Assembly: GCA_016212925.1 (NCBI GenBank)
Contig: JACRDF010000047.1
Coordinates: 310,001-374,000, forward strand
From: Desulfomonile tiedjei
GTDB taxonomy: Bacteria > Desulfobacterota > Desulfomonilia > Desulfomonilales > Desulfomonilaceae
DNA: 64,000 nucleotides
Direction: 5' to 3'
The notes under the pieces were generated by a model, which did not search any database, was not told where the DNA came from, and worked only from the letters and a program-made list of their open reading frames with translations. Below are positions 52,998 through 63,220 of the stretch, in pieces (position 1 is the stretch's first letter; every line of letters begins with the position of its first letter). The translations under genes were made by a program, and so were the position numbers.

Positions 52998-53114
52998 GAG
53001 GGTATGGTTAAAGGAGTCGTTGTTCAAATAATTATAGAGCAAGACGCGTGCCAAAACAAGAGATTGGCAAGAACCCCAAAAGCGTCGGGTTGCCGAAACA
53101 GGCAACAACTCTAG

Positions 53115-53177
53115 CGGCGGGCACGGCCCGCCCTACAAGCGGCGGTTCGACAAAGGTAGGGCGGGCCGTGCCCGCCG
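53115..53177. repeat. Long GC-rich palindromic repeat, copy 2
   Basis: The left arm (53115-53136) starts CGGCGGGCACGGCCCGCC and is followed by CTAC. It pairs perfectly over 22 bases with the right arm (53156-53177) around a 19-base centre. The arms are the same as in copy 1 at 35683, while the centres differ. Confidence 0.8.
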
Positions 53178-53245
53178 ACACTGGTCACTGGCTACAGCAT
53201 TGACTGGACCACTAGATCAATGGCTCTTGTGCGTCATGGCCGGTT

Positions 53246-54181
53246 TCACAAAAGCTTGTCCACCTCGCCCACAAGTTCGCGTACGGCCTCTACAGATTTT
53301 TCAAAGCCTTCCTGCTCGGTCGGGCTCAAATCAAGATCCACGACCTTTTCCACGCCGGCCTGGCCCAATATTGCCGGTACTCCGACGAATATTCCTTTCT
53401 CGTTGAACTCTCCGTCCAAATAAGCAGCCACTGGCAAGAGTCTCTTTTTGTCGAGCAAGATCGACTTTGCCATCTGGATCGCGGATGCTGCAGGCGCGTA
53501 GTACGCGCTCCCGGTCTTCAGAAGACCGACGATCTCTGCTCCTCCCTGCCGCGTTCTCTGGACTATCTCTTCGAGCCGTTCCGGGGAGATGAAATTCGTC
53601 ACGGGAATGCCCCCTACGAAGCAATAACGCGTGAGAGGTACCATCGTGTCCCCATGCCCCCCAAGCACGAGCGCGTGCACGTCCTCGACCGACACTCCTA
53701 TTTCGTCAGCCAAAAAACACCTGAACCGCGCGGTATCAAGAACGCCGGCCATGCCCACGACTCGCCTGGGTTTAAAGCGCGACTTCTTCCACGCTGTGTA
53801 AACCATGGCATCCAGTGGGTTTGAAACCACTATCATGATTGCGTCCGGCGAATAACTTGCCGCTTTTTCCGCAACTTCTCCGACTATCTTGACATTGGTA
53901 GCCAGGAGGTCATCCCGGCTCATACCGGGTTTTCGAGCAATCCCCGCGGTTATGATGATCAGGTCGCTGCCCTGGGTCCTTTCGTAGTTGTTCGTGCCGA
54001 GCACCTTGGTGTCTACGCCCAGCACCGGCGCGGCTTCAAACATGTCCAGACCTTTGCCTTGAGGGACTCCCTCCAGGATGTCCACCAGCACTACGTCTCC
54101 CAATTCTTCCGCGGACGCGTAGGCAGCGCAAGACGCTCCCACGTTACCGGCTCCAATCACAGTGATTTTCTTCCTACCCAT
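53246..54181 (-). CDS. mdh: Malate dehydrogenase (LDH-like type)
   Basis: A 311-residue NAD-dependent dehydrogenase interconverting malate and oxaloacetate. The cofactor loop is VIGAGNVGASCAAYA, the adenine-site acid is in VVLVDILEG, the substrate loop is GIARKPGMSRDDLL (its Arg favours malate over lactate), and the catalytic His is in LGGHGDTMVPL. VVSNPLDAMVYTAWK is also typical. Single gene with its own terminator downstream. Confidence 0.95.
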   Translation of the reverse strand: MGRKKITVIGAGNVGASCAAYASAEELGDVVLVDILEGVPQGKGLDMFEAAPVLGVDTKVLGTNNYERTQGSDLIIITAGIARKPGMSRDDLLATNVKIVGEVAEKAASYSPDAIMIVVSNPLDAMVYTAWKKSRFKPRRVVGMAGVLDTARFRCFLADEIGVSVEDVHALVLGGHGDTMVPLTRYCFVGGIPVTNFISPERLEEIVQRTRQGGAEIVGLLKTGSAYYAPAASAIQMAKSILLDKKRLLPVAAYLDGEFNEKGIFVGVPAILGQAGVEKVVDLDLSPTEQEGFEKSVEAVRELVGEVDKLL

Positions 54182-54437
54182 AATTGCACCCTCCGATAGT
54201 TTTTCCTGTTGCAGTAGATGCCTGTAAGAATGTCACGGATGGTTGTGTCCGTGAACCAGCGGCCGCGTATCAGGCGTGGAAAGACGCGGCCTTATTCGAA
54301 TGTGGATTAAAGCAAAGAACTCGCGAGGAACCCCCTGTACCCAGAGCTTCTCCCCCCAAGCTCGTGTTTTGTACGCAGAGAACTCCGATATTCTTAGCCA
54401 CGAGCGAGGCAGGTGTCAAGCAATCAACCGGCAACGC

Positions 54438-56141
54438 TCAGGGTGTCGGAGCAATCTTCAAAACGCGAATTCCGTCCTTCGAATAGACTACGGGAAATGA
54501 AACGCCGTTCAAGGCCGCGAAATGAGATCTTGTGCTCACCAGTCGATGAATGAACCCGTTAAAGGGTTCAAAGTAAACCTTGTCGTTTTTCATCAACTTC
54601 GGCGGGAAGTCCTCATCTCTGACCACCAGATAGTCTATCCCATGACGCCGCCCGAACCTGCGGATCTCTTCCGAATCGTCCGAATAGTACGCGCGGAACA
54701 GGTCAAAGGTCCTTGTCTTGATTACATCCCAGTACTTGTCACTCCAGGTGTGGGAAAGCTCATAGGTCACGAAAGCCTTCCGCCGCGCGAAGGTAGGGAC
54801 GTTGTCCATTAACTCGGGATGGCCTGCAATGAGGCTCGTTTTTGGCACGCTCTCCAGAAACGTGTACAGAGGCGCGTACCGGGAATAATCATATATGCCT
54901 ACGTTCCAGTTTCGGGCCGCTCCCAATACGACCAGGACGCCGACTAGGATCACCAGAGACTTCCGCTTCAAACCGAGGTAATCACAAACCACCCCAAGGC
55001 TGACCCCCATCGCGGTGCAATAGAAAATGTTCAGGGAAAACTCCACGTATCTGCGAGGTAAGAAGAGCCGCATCATCAGCACGTAGGCCATGAAATACAG
55101 TATGAACGAAGCCGGCAAGAGATATCCGAAGACCCGAAAGCCTCTGATATCGATGTTTTTGTCAGGCCGCGTAAGAGCAAAAACAATTACAGCCGCAGCG
55201 GCCAAGCCGGCGATCCATCCGATGATTTGGCTGGAATCGTCCACAGGGAAGACCAGAATCCACGGCCGAATCACTTCGTAAATCAATGAGGGTCCGGGCA
55301 AAAAGGCGTACCGTCCCTCCGCGGTATATTCGATTTTGTCCGCCATTGTGGCCCATGTCACAATATTCCCGAACTCTGCGGGCTCAAGGAAAACGTATTT
55401 CAACGCCATCAACGCCACACCGAGAGCAATAGGCGCGTTGACCAATATCATGTGCCGAATTGTGCCGCCGAAAGTTCCCGTGGACTCCCCGCCTCTAAAA
55501 GAAGCAACTATAGCCGGGCCGTAATTCTTTGCCAGGAAGATGGCGTGGGTCGCCAAACATAGGACAAAGATGTAAGGGTTGAGGACTGATTCCAGGAGTA
55601 TGACGACTGCACAAGCCCAGAGATTCTCACGAGCAAGGAAAAACAAGTAGGCCGCGAGTAACGGGAATGCAAATGACTGAGACAGTCCTCCTGAAATCTT
55701 TCTTATGAAAGTGCTGAAGAAGAAGAACGCGCAGACGACCAACAGGGCCGCCATCTCATTGCGAAATTGCAGGGCCAGGCCGAAGAGAAAAGCAGCTGTG
55801 ACCACATACAGGATCCCGGCCACCACCTTGCTGAACTGCACTGGGTTCACAAATGGCGAAGCTAAATAGTAGACCGCCTGCACTCCCCACGGGACGTAAT
55901 TCCTCGCGTACCGGGAAAGAAGATCGTCCTGGAAAAGCTCCCGGTCATTCCATTGGTGCATCCAGTAAATCTGCTGGCGCACGTCGTCGTTAATCACGTA
56001 CGGATTCGTAAGCGCCTGCCAATGACCGATCACGTACACCAGCGAGGCCGCACATATCACATAGATTAGATAGCGACGGGTTTGGGACGTTTGATACCAA
56101 GTTGCGTTCAAAGGCGTGATCTCGGCGGGGGCCGAAAGCAT
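54438..56141 (-). CDS. Multi-pass membrane protein, GT-C-like, unassigned
   Basis: A 567-residue protein. About ten membrane helices occupy residues 25-410, starting YLIYVICAASLVYVIGHWQA. The first large loop has NDDVRQQIYWMHQWNDRELF, an acidic D-D site placed like the catalytic loop of GT-C glycosyltransferases. The C-terminal 150 residues are soluble and contain SVPKTSLIAGHPELMDNVP and RRHGIDYLVVRDED, a pattern seen in large membrane proteins of glycan or cell-wall loci. The donor would be a lipid-linked sugar. It is downstream of lptE in the same direction, separated by a repeat. Function is inferred only from topology. Confidence 0.65.
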   Translation of the reverse strand: MLSAPAEITPLNATWYQTSQTRRYLIYVICAASLVYVIGHWQALTNPYVINDDVRQQIYWMHQWNDRELFQDDLLSRYARNYVPWGVQAVYYLASPFVNPVQFSKVVAGILYVVTAAFLFGLALQFRNEMAALLVVCAFFFFSTFIRKISGGLSQSFAFPLLAAYLFFLARENLWACAVVILLESVLNPYIFVLCLATHAIFLAKNYGPAIVASFRGGESTGTFGGTIRHMILVNAPIALGVALMALKYVFLEPAEFGNIVTWATMADKIEYTAEGRYAFLPGPSLIYEVIRPWILVFPVDDSSQIIGWIAGLAAAAVIVFALTRPDKNIDIRGFRVFGYLLPASFILYFMAYVLMMRLFLPRRYVEFSLNIFYCTAMGVSLGVVCDYLGLKRKSLVILVGVLVVLGAARNWNVGIYDYSRYAPLYTFLESVPKTSLIAGHPELMDNVPTFARRKAFVTYELSHTWSDKYWDVIKTRTFDLFRAYYSDDSEEIRRFGRRHGIDYLVVRDEDFPPKLMKNDKVYFEPFNGFIHRLVSTRSHFAALNGVSFPVVYSKDGIRVLKIAPTP

Positions 56142-56153
56142 TAGAGCTTAGCA

Positions 56154-56237
56154 AAATCCCCCCTGCCCCCCTTTAAGAAAAGGGGGGTAATGGGGGTGAA
56201 CTGTCCCCCCTTTTCTAAAGGGGGGCAGGGGGGATTT
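56154..56237. repeat. C-rich/G-rich long inverted repeat
   Basis: The arm AAATCCCCCCTGCCCCCCTT on the left mirrors GGGGGGCAGGGGGGATTT on the right, with extra complementary GAAAAGGGGGG/CCCCCCTTTTC segments inside. The whole is an 84-base near-perfect inverted repeat of a type found in the intergenic DNA of many bacteria. It lies 13 bases upstream of the membrane-protein start and could influence its expression. Confidence 0.75.
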
Positions 56238-56417
56238 GATGGTTAGGCGCCCGCATTAGCCAATATTGATGTCGTCTGTGTAAGCGCACACTCATGTGAG
56301 TTACAGAGGGCGATTCTAAACCAAGAAACCTGGGCAGGGGAAATGTTTTGACAGAGTCCTCAGGGAAATAGCTTCCATGGTCCGTTGTGTGTCCCGAAAG
56401 GAAGGCACCGAAAACGC

Positions 56418-57050
56418 TCAAAAATTGTCGTACATGGATCGATGGATGGTCGGTATGAGGTCTTTGATCATCCTGGAGATTGCCTGGCGTCTGTTGGTGA
56501 GTGTTCCGGAAATCGTGTCAGTCACATTGTACGGATACGACGCGGCCAGATCCTTATGCCACAAGACTTTCTTGCTGTCGGATCGTTCCAGGGTGCAGAC
56601 CACTTTCAGCGTGCCCATCCGCGTCAACTCCTTGCCGTCAGCCCGGTACGTAGAAGGGGTGTCGTTGTAATCCGCGATCACGGTCTTGAGGACGACATCC
56701 CCCCCGCTCCGGATCGGCTTCAGTCTGGTTCCGAGCGCGAATTCTTGGCGCAAGTCGTTTGTGAGTTCGGTTTCTATCCCTGTCACTATGGTAGTGTTCA
56801 CAGCGCTTTCCAGGACTATCGTCTTGAGTTCGGCGGGATAGGGATTGTCTCCCGGACCGCCGCTAAAATGGTAACCGCAGCCAAAAAGAAACAGGAGCGC
56901 GAAAGCTGACGAAAGCGGCCAACGAGAGCGCCACAATTGTCGGGTGCCGATGGATCCCGTCAATCCAATAGGCAAGCGATCCCGCCAATGGCGGGACTGT
57001 CCCGGCAATAGAGATTGCTTCGGGCTACGCCCTCGCAGTGACATGTTCAT
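56418..57050 (-). CDS. lptE: LPS-assembly lipoprotein LptE
   Basis: A lipoprotein of about 210 residues that plugs LptD for LPS insertion into the outer membrane. The lipobox is LFLFGCGYHFSGG (Cys as the first mature residue), the mature part runs AELKTIVLESAVNTTIVTG and ends TIHRSMYDNF as in LptE. The N-terminus is abnormally long: with the ATG at 57050 (AGGA four bases upstream) about 54 residues precede the Cys, and the first part is encoded by a dispersed repeat (57014-57044). A TTG at 56936 would give a normal signal peptide but has no ribosome site. It follows leuS, as often in proteobacteria. Confidence 0.82.
   Translation of the reverse strand: MNMSLRGRSPKQSLLPGQSRHWRDRLPIGLTGSIGTRQLWRSRWPLSSAFALLFLFGCGYHFSGGPGDNPYPAELKTIVLESAVNTTIVTGIETELTNDLRQEFALGTRLKPIRSGGDVVLKTVIADYNDTPSTYRADGKELTRMGTLKVVCTLERSDSKKVLWHKDLAASYPYNVTDTISGTLTNRRQAISRMIKDLIPTIHRSMYDNF
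57014..57044. repeat. Dispersed repeat (ATTGCTTCGG...CGCAGTGACA type)
   Basis: ATTGCTTCGGGCTACGCC followed by CTCGCAGTGACAT matches a widespread bacterial intergenic repeat motif. Next to it, CCCGCCAATGGCGGG at 56981-56995 is a small hairpin. Both lie inside the 5' end of the lptE reading frame. Confidence 0.55.
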
Positions 57051-57139
57051 AACATCCTGTAACCTCAAGCGGAGCTAAAGGCATAATCCATTGCAAAATA
57101 ACCTCTCCCGCAAATTCTGGGCTTCAGAGCACGTTCCGT

Positions 57140-59617
57140 TTAGCTTACCACCACGTTCAGGAGCCTTCCCGGAACAACGATCATCTTTCGGATGGTCTTG
57201 CCTTCAAGGAATTTTTGAACATTGGGGTTTGCTTGAGCCGCTGCCTTGATCTCATCCTCGGAAGCCTCGGCTGGAACGGTTATCTCACCGCGCTTCTTTC
57301 CGTTAACCTGGATCACGATGAGCAGTTCCTCCTGTTCCAACAAGGCCGGATCGTACGAAGGCCATGCAACGCGGGTCAGGCCCGGCTCGCGGCCCAGCGC
57401 TTCCCACAATTCCTCGGCCACGTGCGGAACAAACGGTGAAAGCAGGACCACGACCATTCGGATGGCTTCGTCAAGCGCGGCGGCAATGTCCGGGTCCGCG
57501 TCGGCTTCTTCCGGGGTGATGCGCGCCAGCTCGTTGGTAAACTCCATAACCGCCGCGACCGCGGTGTTGAAGTGGAACCGGCCTTCGATGTCCTCAGTGA
57601 CTTTCTTGATGGTTTTATTCGTAAGCCTGCGGATGAAGCGGGCCCTGTCACTCTCTTTTTCTCCCGCACCCTTGACGACGCGGCCTTTGTGCTGGTGTAC
57701 GAGATTCCACACCCGTCCGATGAACCGATAAGCCCCTTCTACACCTTCGGAAGTCCAATCAAGGTCCCTCTCGGGCGGGGCCGCAAACAAGCAGAAAAGC
57801 CGAACCGTGTCCGCGCCGTAACGGTCAATAAGTTCTTCGGGGTCTACCACATTGCCCTTTGACTTGGACATTTTTGCCCCGTCCTTGATGACCATTCCCT
57901 GGGTGAGGAGGTTGGTGAACGGTTCATCGCTCTTCTTGATTTTCATGTCCCGGAGAACTTTTGTGAAAAACCTTGAATAGAGCAAATGAAGGATCGCGTG
58001 CTCGATTCCGCCTATGTACTGATCCACGGGCAGCCAGTATTGATCCGTTTCCGGGTCGATGATTCCTTTGGTGTAACGAGGGCACGCGTACCGGTCGAAA
58101 TACCACGAGGACTCCACAAAGGTATCCATGGTGTCTGTTTCGCGGCGCGCCGGCTTTCCGCATTTTGGGCATTTCACGTTCACCCACCACTCCAGGTCGG
58201 GCAACGGTGAACGCCCACTCTCCGGGAACTCGATGTCCGTCGGAAGCACCACCGGCAGGTCTTGGTCCGGGACCGGCACCGCGCCGCAGTCCTCGCAGTG
58301 GATGATCGGAATAGGCGCCCCCCAGTATCGCTGCCTGGAGATCCCCCAGTCCCGAATCCGGTAATTAATCGTTGCGCCCCCTTTGCCCATTGAAGAGAGC
58401 TTTTCGCTGATGGCCTTCATAGCGGCCACGTTAGCCATCCCGTCAAACTCCTGGGAGTTAACGAGATTGCCTTCTTCCACATACGCCTCGGTCATGGCCC
58501 GGGGATCTAGTTTTTCCCCATCAGGCTGAATTACCACGATGATGTCCAACCCGTACTTGCGGGCAAATTCAAAATCACGCTGATCGTGAGCAGGCACCGC
58601 CATTACCGCGCCTGTGCCGTACTCGTATAGAACGAAATTGGCTATATATATCGGCATCCTGCGGCCCGTTAACGGGTTGATGCAAAAGGCCCCGGTGAAA
58701 ACCCCTTTCTTTTCTGCCTGATCTCCGACTCGGCTTTCCCAATCCTGGGTCAATACCCTATTTATGAAATCCTTGACCTCCTGTTCCTGTGGCGTCCCTT
58801 TGGAAAGCTTCAGACAGAGCGGATGCTCCGGCGCGAGACTCATGAATGTAGCGCCATAGAGAGTGTCCGGCCTCGTTGTGAAAACCTCGATGGGCTCACG
58901 TCCGCCTTCCAATTCGAACAGAATCTTTGCGCCTTCACTGCGGCCGATCCAATTGCGCTGCATGGTGAGCACTTTTTCAGGCCACCCCTTGAGTTTGTCG
59001 CACCATTCGAGGAGTTCACCGGCGTACTGCGTAATCTTGAAAAACCACCCTTCCTGCTCTTTCTGTACAACAGGGGTGTTACATCGCCAGCACGCTCCTG
59101 CAACGACCTGCTCGTTGGCGAGGACCGTCTGACATGGCTCGCAGTAGTTGACTATGGACTTTTTGCGGTACACGAGGCCTCGTTCCAACATTCGTAGAAA
59201 CAACCACTGTTCCCATCTGTAGTACTCGGGATGACACGTGGCGATTTCCCTGTCCCAGTCGTAAGAAAAGCCCATGCGTTTAAGCTGCCGGCGCATTTCA
59301 TTGATGTTGTCCATGGTCCAAATTGCCGGATGCGAGCCATGTTGAATGGCCGCGTTTTCGGCAGGCATTCCGAACGCATCCCAGCCCATGGGGTGAAGCA
59401 CGTTATATCCCTTCATCATCTTGAAACGAGCGACCACATCGCCTATGGAATAATTGCGTGCATGCCCCATATGTATGCGGCCCGAGGGGTAAGGGAACAT
59501 TTCCAGCAGGTAGTATTTCTCTTTGGAATTATCTATATCGACCTTGAATATCTGTTCAGTATCCCAAAAGTCTTGCCATTTTCTTTCGACTGCCTCGGGG
59601 TTGTATTTTCCGTCCAT
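57140..59617 (-). CDS. leuS: Leucyl-tRNA synthetase
   Basis: An 825-residue class I synthetase. The HIGH block is [15 protein letters not shown], the editing CP1 domain is present with [19 protein letters not shown], and the KMSKS block is [17 protein letters not shown] zinc-binding region has [15 protein letters not shown]. The start ATG at 59617 is chosen because the family begins [15 protein letters not shown] and AGGGAGG lies just upstream; the frame is open 61 codons further. The C-terminal domain ([18 protein letters not shown]) is normal. Divergent from the nucleotide-sugar dehydrogenase gene. Confidence 0.96.
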   Translation of the reverse strand: MDGKYNPEAVERKWQDFWDTEQIFKVDIDNSKEKYYLLEMFPYPSGRIHMGHARNYSIGDVVARFKMMKGYNVLHPMGWDAFGMPAENAAIQHGSHPAIWTMDNINEMRRQLKRMGFSYDWDREIATCHPEYYRWEQWLFLRMLERGLVYRKKSIVNYCEPCQTVLANEQVVAGACWRCNTPVVQKEQEGWFFKITQYAGELLEWCDKLKGWPEKVLTMQRNWIGRSEGAKILFELEGGREPIEVFTTRPDTLYGATFMSLAPEHPLCLKLSKGTPQEQEVKDFINRVLTQDWESRVGDQAEKKGVFTGAFCINPLTGRRMPIYIANFVLYEYGTGAVMAVPAHDQRDFEFARKYGLDIIVVIQPDGEKLDPRAMTEAYVEEGNLVNSQEFDGMANVAAMKAISEKLSSMGKGGATINYRIRDWGISRQRYWGAPIPIIHCEDCGAVPVPDQDLPVVLPTDIEFPESGRSPLPDLEWWVNVKCPKCGKPARRETDTMDTFVESSWYFDRYACPRYTKGIIDPETDQYWLPVDQYIGGIEHAILHLLYSRFFTKVLRDMKIKKSDEPFTNLLTQGMVIKDGAKMSKSKGNVVDPEELIDRYGADTVRLFCLFAAPPERDLDWTSEGVEGAYRFIGRVWNLVHQHKGRVVKGAGEKESDRARFIRRLTNKTIKKVTEDIEGRFHFNTAVAAVMEFTNELARITPEEADADPDIAAALDEAIRMVVVLLSPFVPHVAEELWEALGREPGLTRVAWPSYDPALLEQEELLIVIQVNGKKRGEITVPAEASEDEIKAAAQANPNVQKFLEGKTIRKMIVVPGRLLNVVVS

Positions 59618-59790
59618 GGTTCCTCCCTTGGAATCGCGCTCACCAATCAACCGCTCTCTTCTAACACAGGGAATGCGCCTCTTCAACGGCTTTCGTTCTT
59701 GACGCACTGAGCCAAACGTTCTATTTTTACTGATTACCCTGGTTTCACTTGAGTCAGGTGGGTCAACATTAAACACATTAGGGCGTCGGC

Positions 59791-61425
59791 ATGAATGCAC
59801 ATTCCATAAGTCCGGACGGAGAGGCGTTCCTTCTTCCTTCGGAAGAGGACTATGAGCGGGAATTCGAGCGTTTGAAAAGCCTTGCAGCTCAACACAGGGC
59901 AGAGGGCCGCGAAATAGTGGTCGTAGTCGGCCTTGGCTTTGTGGGCGCGGTTATGGCCGCGGTCATCGCGGATTCAACGGACGATACCGGAAATCCCGGC
60001 AAGCTTGTCATTGGTATGCAAAGGCCGAGCACTCGGAGTTTTTGGAAGATCCCTCTGATCAATCGAGGCCTGGCCCCCATGAAATCCGAGGACCCAAAAG
60101 TCCCTGAAATTATCCATCGCTGCGTGAACGAGAAAAAAACGCTGACAGCCTCCTTCACGTACAAGGCTATCGAGCTGGCGGATGTTGTGGTGGTAGATGT
60201 TCAGTGCGATTACATCAAGGAATCTCTCAAGGACGTGGGCACGGGCTACGTCCAGATGGAGGACCTGGAAAAATCTCTTGAGATTATTGGAGAGACGATC
60301 AAACCTGATGCCCTGGTGCTGATAGAGACCACAGTCCCGCCGGGCACCACCGAACAAGTGGCCTATCCATTGATCAAGAAGGCCTTCCGCCACAGAGGCA
60401 TCGACCGGGAGCCGGTGCTGGCTCACAGCTACGAGCGAGTTATGCCTGGAGCGAACTACGTGGACTCCATACGGCATTTTTGGCGAGTGTGCGCGGGGAT
60501 AAACGAGGAATCCCGTGAGAGAGTGGTCAAATTCCTCCACGAGGTTCTTGACACCAAGAATTACCCATTAACCGTGCTGGAACGACCCATCGAATCGGAA
60601 ACAGCCAAAGTGGTGGAAAATAGCTACCGTGCGGCCATTTTGGGTTTCCTAAACGAATGGAGCCTCTTTGCTGAACGCAACGGGGTCGATCTGATAAAAG
60701 TGATAGAGGCAATAAAGGTCAGGCCCACTCATTCGAACTTGATCTTTCCCGGCCCGGGCATAGGCGGGTACTGTTTGCCAAAAGACGGAGGCCTGGCGGT
60801 CTGGGCGTATCGCCACCTGATGGGTTTTGAGGACGAACTCTTCAAGATTACGCCGCTATCCATAAATATCAACGACAGCCGTGCGCTTCATGTCCCGGAA
60901 CTTGCCCGAGACGCATTGCGAAACATGGGGAGGTACATCCCCGCGTCCAAGGTGACCATTCTGGGAGTGTCGTACCGAGAGGACGTCGGGGACACCCGGT
61001 ACAGCGGATCGGAGGTGGTCGTCAGACGCCTCGCGGAGATGGGCGCCGAGGTTTGTGTTCACGATCCTTATGTTGATCACTGGTGGGAATTCGAGGCCCA
61101 GGACAATTACCCCACACCGGGAAAAGGTCGGGCGCGCTTTTTCAGGAGCCAGAAGAAGCTGAAGGATTTGCGCGTGGAAAAAGACCTTTGGCACGCGCTT
61201 AAAGACGCTGACGCGGTAATCCTCGCGGTGCGCCACAAGCAGTATTTGGATCTCGACCCGGTCAAGGTGGTCGAAGCCGCGGGGGGGCCGTTGGCCGTGA
61301 TAGACTGCTTCGGGATACTCAAGGATGACAAGATTCGGCGCTATTTCGAGTTAGGGTGCGAAGTCAAAGGACTCGGCAGAGGCCATATCAACAGGCTCAA
61401 AAAGCTGTACAAAAAACACCGCTAG
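59791..61425 (+). CDS. UDP-glucose/GDP-mannose-type nucleotide-sugar dehydrogenase
   Basis: A 544-residue NAD-dependent enzyme that oxidises the C6 hydroxyl of a nucleotide sugar to a uronic acid. The NAD loop is [19 protein letters not shown], preceded by an unusual 45-residue extension. The [17 protein letters not shown] block, [19 protein letters not shown] and the catalytic Cys in [16 protein letters not shown] are clear. The C-terminal domain has [20 protein letters not shown]. The family is close to WecC/UDP-ManNAc-type or Ugd enzymes; the exact sugar is not shown. Large inserts at about 60-90 and 420-450 lengthen it relative to the usual 430. Isolated from the pse locus. Confidence 0.88.
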   Translation: MNAHSISPDGEAFLLPSEEDYEREFERLKSLAAQHRAEGREIVVVVGLGFVGAVMAAVIADSTDDTGNPGKLVIGMQRPSTRSFWKIPLINRGLAPMKSEDPKVPEIIHRCVNEKKTLTASFTYKAIELADVVVVDVQCDYIKESLKDVGTGYVQMEDLEKSLEIIGETIKPDALVLIETTVPPGTTEQVAYPLIKKAFRHRGIDREPVLAHSYERVMPGANYVDSIRHFWRVCAGINEESRERVVKFLHEVLDTKNYPLTVLERPIESETAKVVENSYRAAILGFLNEWSLFAERNGVDLIKVIEAIKVRPTHSNLIFPGPGIGGYCLPKDGGLAVWAYRHLMGFEDELFKITPLSININDSRALHVPELARDALRNMGRYIPASKVTILGVSYREDVGDTRYSGSEVVVRRLAEMGAEVCVHDPYVDHWWEFEAQDNYPTPGKGRARFFRSQKKLKDLRVEKDLWHALKDADAVILAVRHKQYLDLDPVKVVEAAGGPLAVIDCFGILKDDKIRRYFELGCEVKGLGRGHINRLKKLYKKHR

Positions 61426-61453
61426 AGACCGCCCACAGGTCCCCAACTCTGCT

Positions 61454-62251
61454 CTAGCCCTGGGCCGCCGCGGCCTTCATCGCGAGGACAGGCTGTCTGA
61501 ACAATGCAAATCTGAGCCAGGTGAAAGCGAACTCCAGGAGCTTCACATCATCATCTCTTAAGCCCGCCACCATTTCGGCGTCCAAATCGAACTTTTTCAG
61601 AAACCCGCTCTTGAAGATAAAATCCCTGAATCTATCGGTGTTGTAGCAGGCCATTAGAAACATTTGTAGGTGTTGAGCGCCTAATTGGATCTCCCCGGAT
61701 CGCGTCTTCAGAACATAAAGCTCCATGAGCAGATCGTTGAGCCTGTTGTATTCTTCCATGCCCTGATCCGAGAGCCACTCCCGAACCTTCCATTCGCGAT
61801 CCTGCTCGAACCCGCGACAATGAGCCTCCCGGACGGTAAAATAAAATTCCCGGCGGCTGCCGTCAAAAGCCCTGGAAGTGGCTGCACGTCCCAACGGATA
61901 AATCCGACACGCTCCCGGCCTATCCTCGTAAACGGAGCATCCCTGAGGAGTGACGAAAGGGCACCTCTTGTCCGTTGCCGGGTCCATTTTCATCAGGACC
62001 TCCGGAAAACCGTGGCCCGTTTTCCATCGGATCACCGCGTACTCGTCCAGGAACTCTCCGGAAGAGATGCCTATTCTCCTGCTCAGCCTCAGCACATCGT
62101 ACGGCGTGAGTAGAAGCTCCAACTTGCCGCAGCATTCCGTAAAGCACGACACATGCGGGCCGCACGCAAAGCAAAAAGTGTCATCCGGGGACAGCCTCGA
62201 ATCTATGTCTAGAGCAGAGGGCTTATCCGACTCATTGTTGCTCAATATCAT
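61454..62251 (-). CDS. YkgJ-like cysteine-cluster protein
   Basis: A 265-residue protein of the YkgJ family, thought to bind a metal through a cysteine cluster. The cysteines are in FACGPHVSCFTECCGKLELL, then KRCPFVTPQGCSVYEDRPGA and CRIYPLGRA. The C-terminal part (about 165-265) is helical and unremarkable. The start ATG overlaps the gmhB stop as ATGA, so the genes are coupled. Function is not known; Zn or Fe-S binding is inferred from the family. Confidence 0.85.
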   Translation of the reverse strand: MILSNNESDKPSALDIDSRLSPDDTFCFACGPHVSCFTECCGKLELLLTPYDVLRLSRRIGISSGEFLDEYAVIRWKTGHGFPEVLMKMDPATDKRCPFVTPQGCSVYEDRPGACRIYPLGRAATSRAFDGSRREFYFTVREAHCRGFEQDREWKVREWLSDQGMEEYNRLNDLLMELYVLKTRSGEIQLGAQHLQMFLMACYNTDRFRDFIFKSGFLKKFDLDAEMVAGLRDDDVKLLEFAFTWLRFALFRQPVLAMKAAAAQG

Positions 62252-62820
62252 TGCTCCCTTCTTCCCGATTCATCACGGCCTTTTCTGGCGAACAGAGCGA
62301 AGTCGATGAGACTGCTGAAAGTGTAGTCTGCGTCGTTATCCTTTTCCGCGGCGATTCGCACTGTTCGGGTGCCGGCTCTGCGGCCGGCCGCAACGTCCGA
62401 CGGTGAATCGCCAACCATGAACGAACCGGCAAGGTCGATGCCGAGGTCCATGCTTGCGCTCAGAATCATTCCGGGCTCAGGTTTTCGACAGTCGCAGCCT
62501 TCAAATTCCTCATGGGGACAATAGTAGATTCCGTCAATCCGGACGCCCTGGGCCTGAAGCTGTGCAAGCATAGCCTCGTGAACCCCTGCAAGGTCCTCTT
62601 CGGCCATGAATCCTCGAGCTATTCCCCTTTGATTGGTGATCACCACCAGAAGAAATCCCAGTTCCTTGAGGATGGACATGGCCTCAACCACACCCGGAAT
62701 CAGCCTGAATTGCGACTTATCGGAAACATACCTGTTTTCCGGAAGTTTGAAATTGATCACGCCGTCGCGGTCAAGGAAAATGGCCTTCTTGGGGAAACCT
62801 GTATCAGAAGGTGCTGACAT
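62248..62820 (-). CDS. gmhB: D-glycero-D-manno-heptose 1,7-bisphosphate 7-phosphatase GmhB
   Basis: A 190-residue HAD phosphatase of LPS heptose synthesis. The nucleophile Asp is in FLDRDGVINFKLPE, motif II is VVITNQRGIARGF, the zinc-binding loop is YYCPHEEFEGCDCRKPEPG (with Cys/His ligands), and the last motif is MVGDSPSDVAAGRRAGT. The ATG at 62820 is chosen because the frame opens earlier only with a TTG. It overlaps the YkgJ-like gene by four bases. Together with LptE it shows an LPS-bearing outer membrane. Confidence 0.94.
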   Translation of the reverse strand: MSAPSDTGFPKKAIFLDRDGVINFKLPENRYVSDKSQFRLIPGVVEAMSILKELGFLLVVITNQRGIARGFMAEEDLAGVHEAMLAQLQAQGVRIDGIYYCPHEEFEGCDCRKPEPGMILSASMDLGIDLAGSFMVGDSPSDVAAGRRAGTRTVRIAAEKDNDADYTFSSLIDFALFARKGRDESGRREQ

Positions 62821-63156
62821 GGCGGGCTTTCGTTCTTTTGCTCTCCGCAAATTTCATTTGATCGGTAGAATTTCAATCCGGAGAGAAGATAATAAGGCCC
62901 ACGGAAATAGAGGTCAAGCCGGGGGGATGACATCGAACAGCGTCTAATCAAGCTTGTAGTGATAAATGCAAATCATATTAATCTATTACAACTATCACCT
63001 GATAGATCTGCTTTGTTATGGGCACAAGTGCGGGGGTTTTTTGAAGGCTAGGCCAAGGCGATTCCTGCGACAAGGCTCTGTATTTAAAAAAGCCTGTTAA
63101 TACGAGAAATAATAAAGGTTGCCCTAAAAAATCGTCAACCATTTTTAAGAATTTAC

Positions 63157-63182
63157 TTGACATAATCGCGCCAATGAATAAA
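63157..63182 (+). promoter_or_regulatory. Candidate promoter of the right-edge outer-membrane gene
   Basis: TTGACA at 63157-63162 is a perfect -35 element in an AT-rich stretch, about 60 bases before the ATG. The only -10-like sequence, AATAAA at 63177, has a short spacer. The 370-base gap upstream holds nothing else I can name. Confidence 0.35.
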
Positions 63183-63220
63183 GAGACCACCCCAGGACAT
63201 TCAGTCAAGGAGGGAAGGGT

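Noticed and set aside
57014-57044. Regulatory RNA structure upstream of the lptE signal peptide
   Set aside because: The sequence fits a dispersed repeat better, and no conserved riboswitch or leader pattern is visible.
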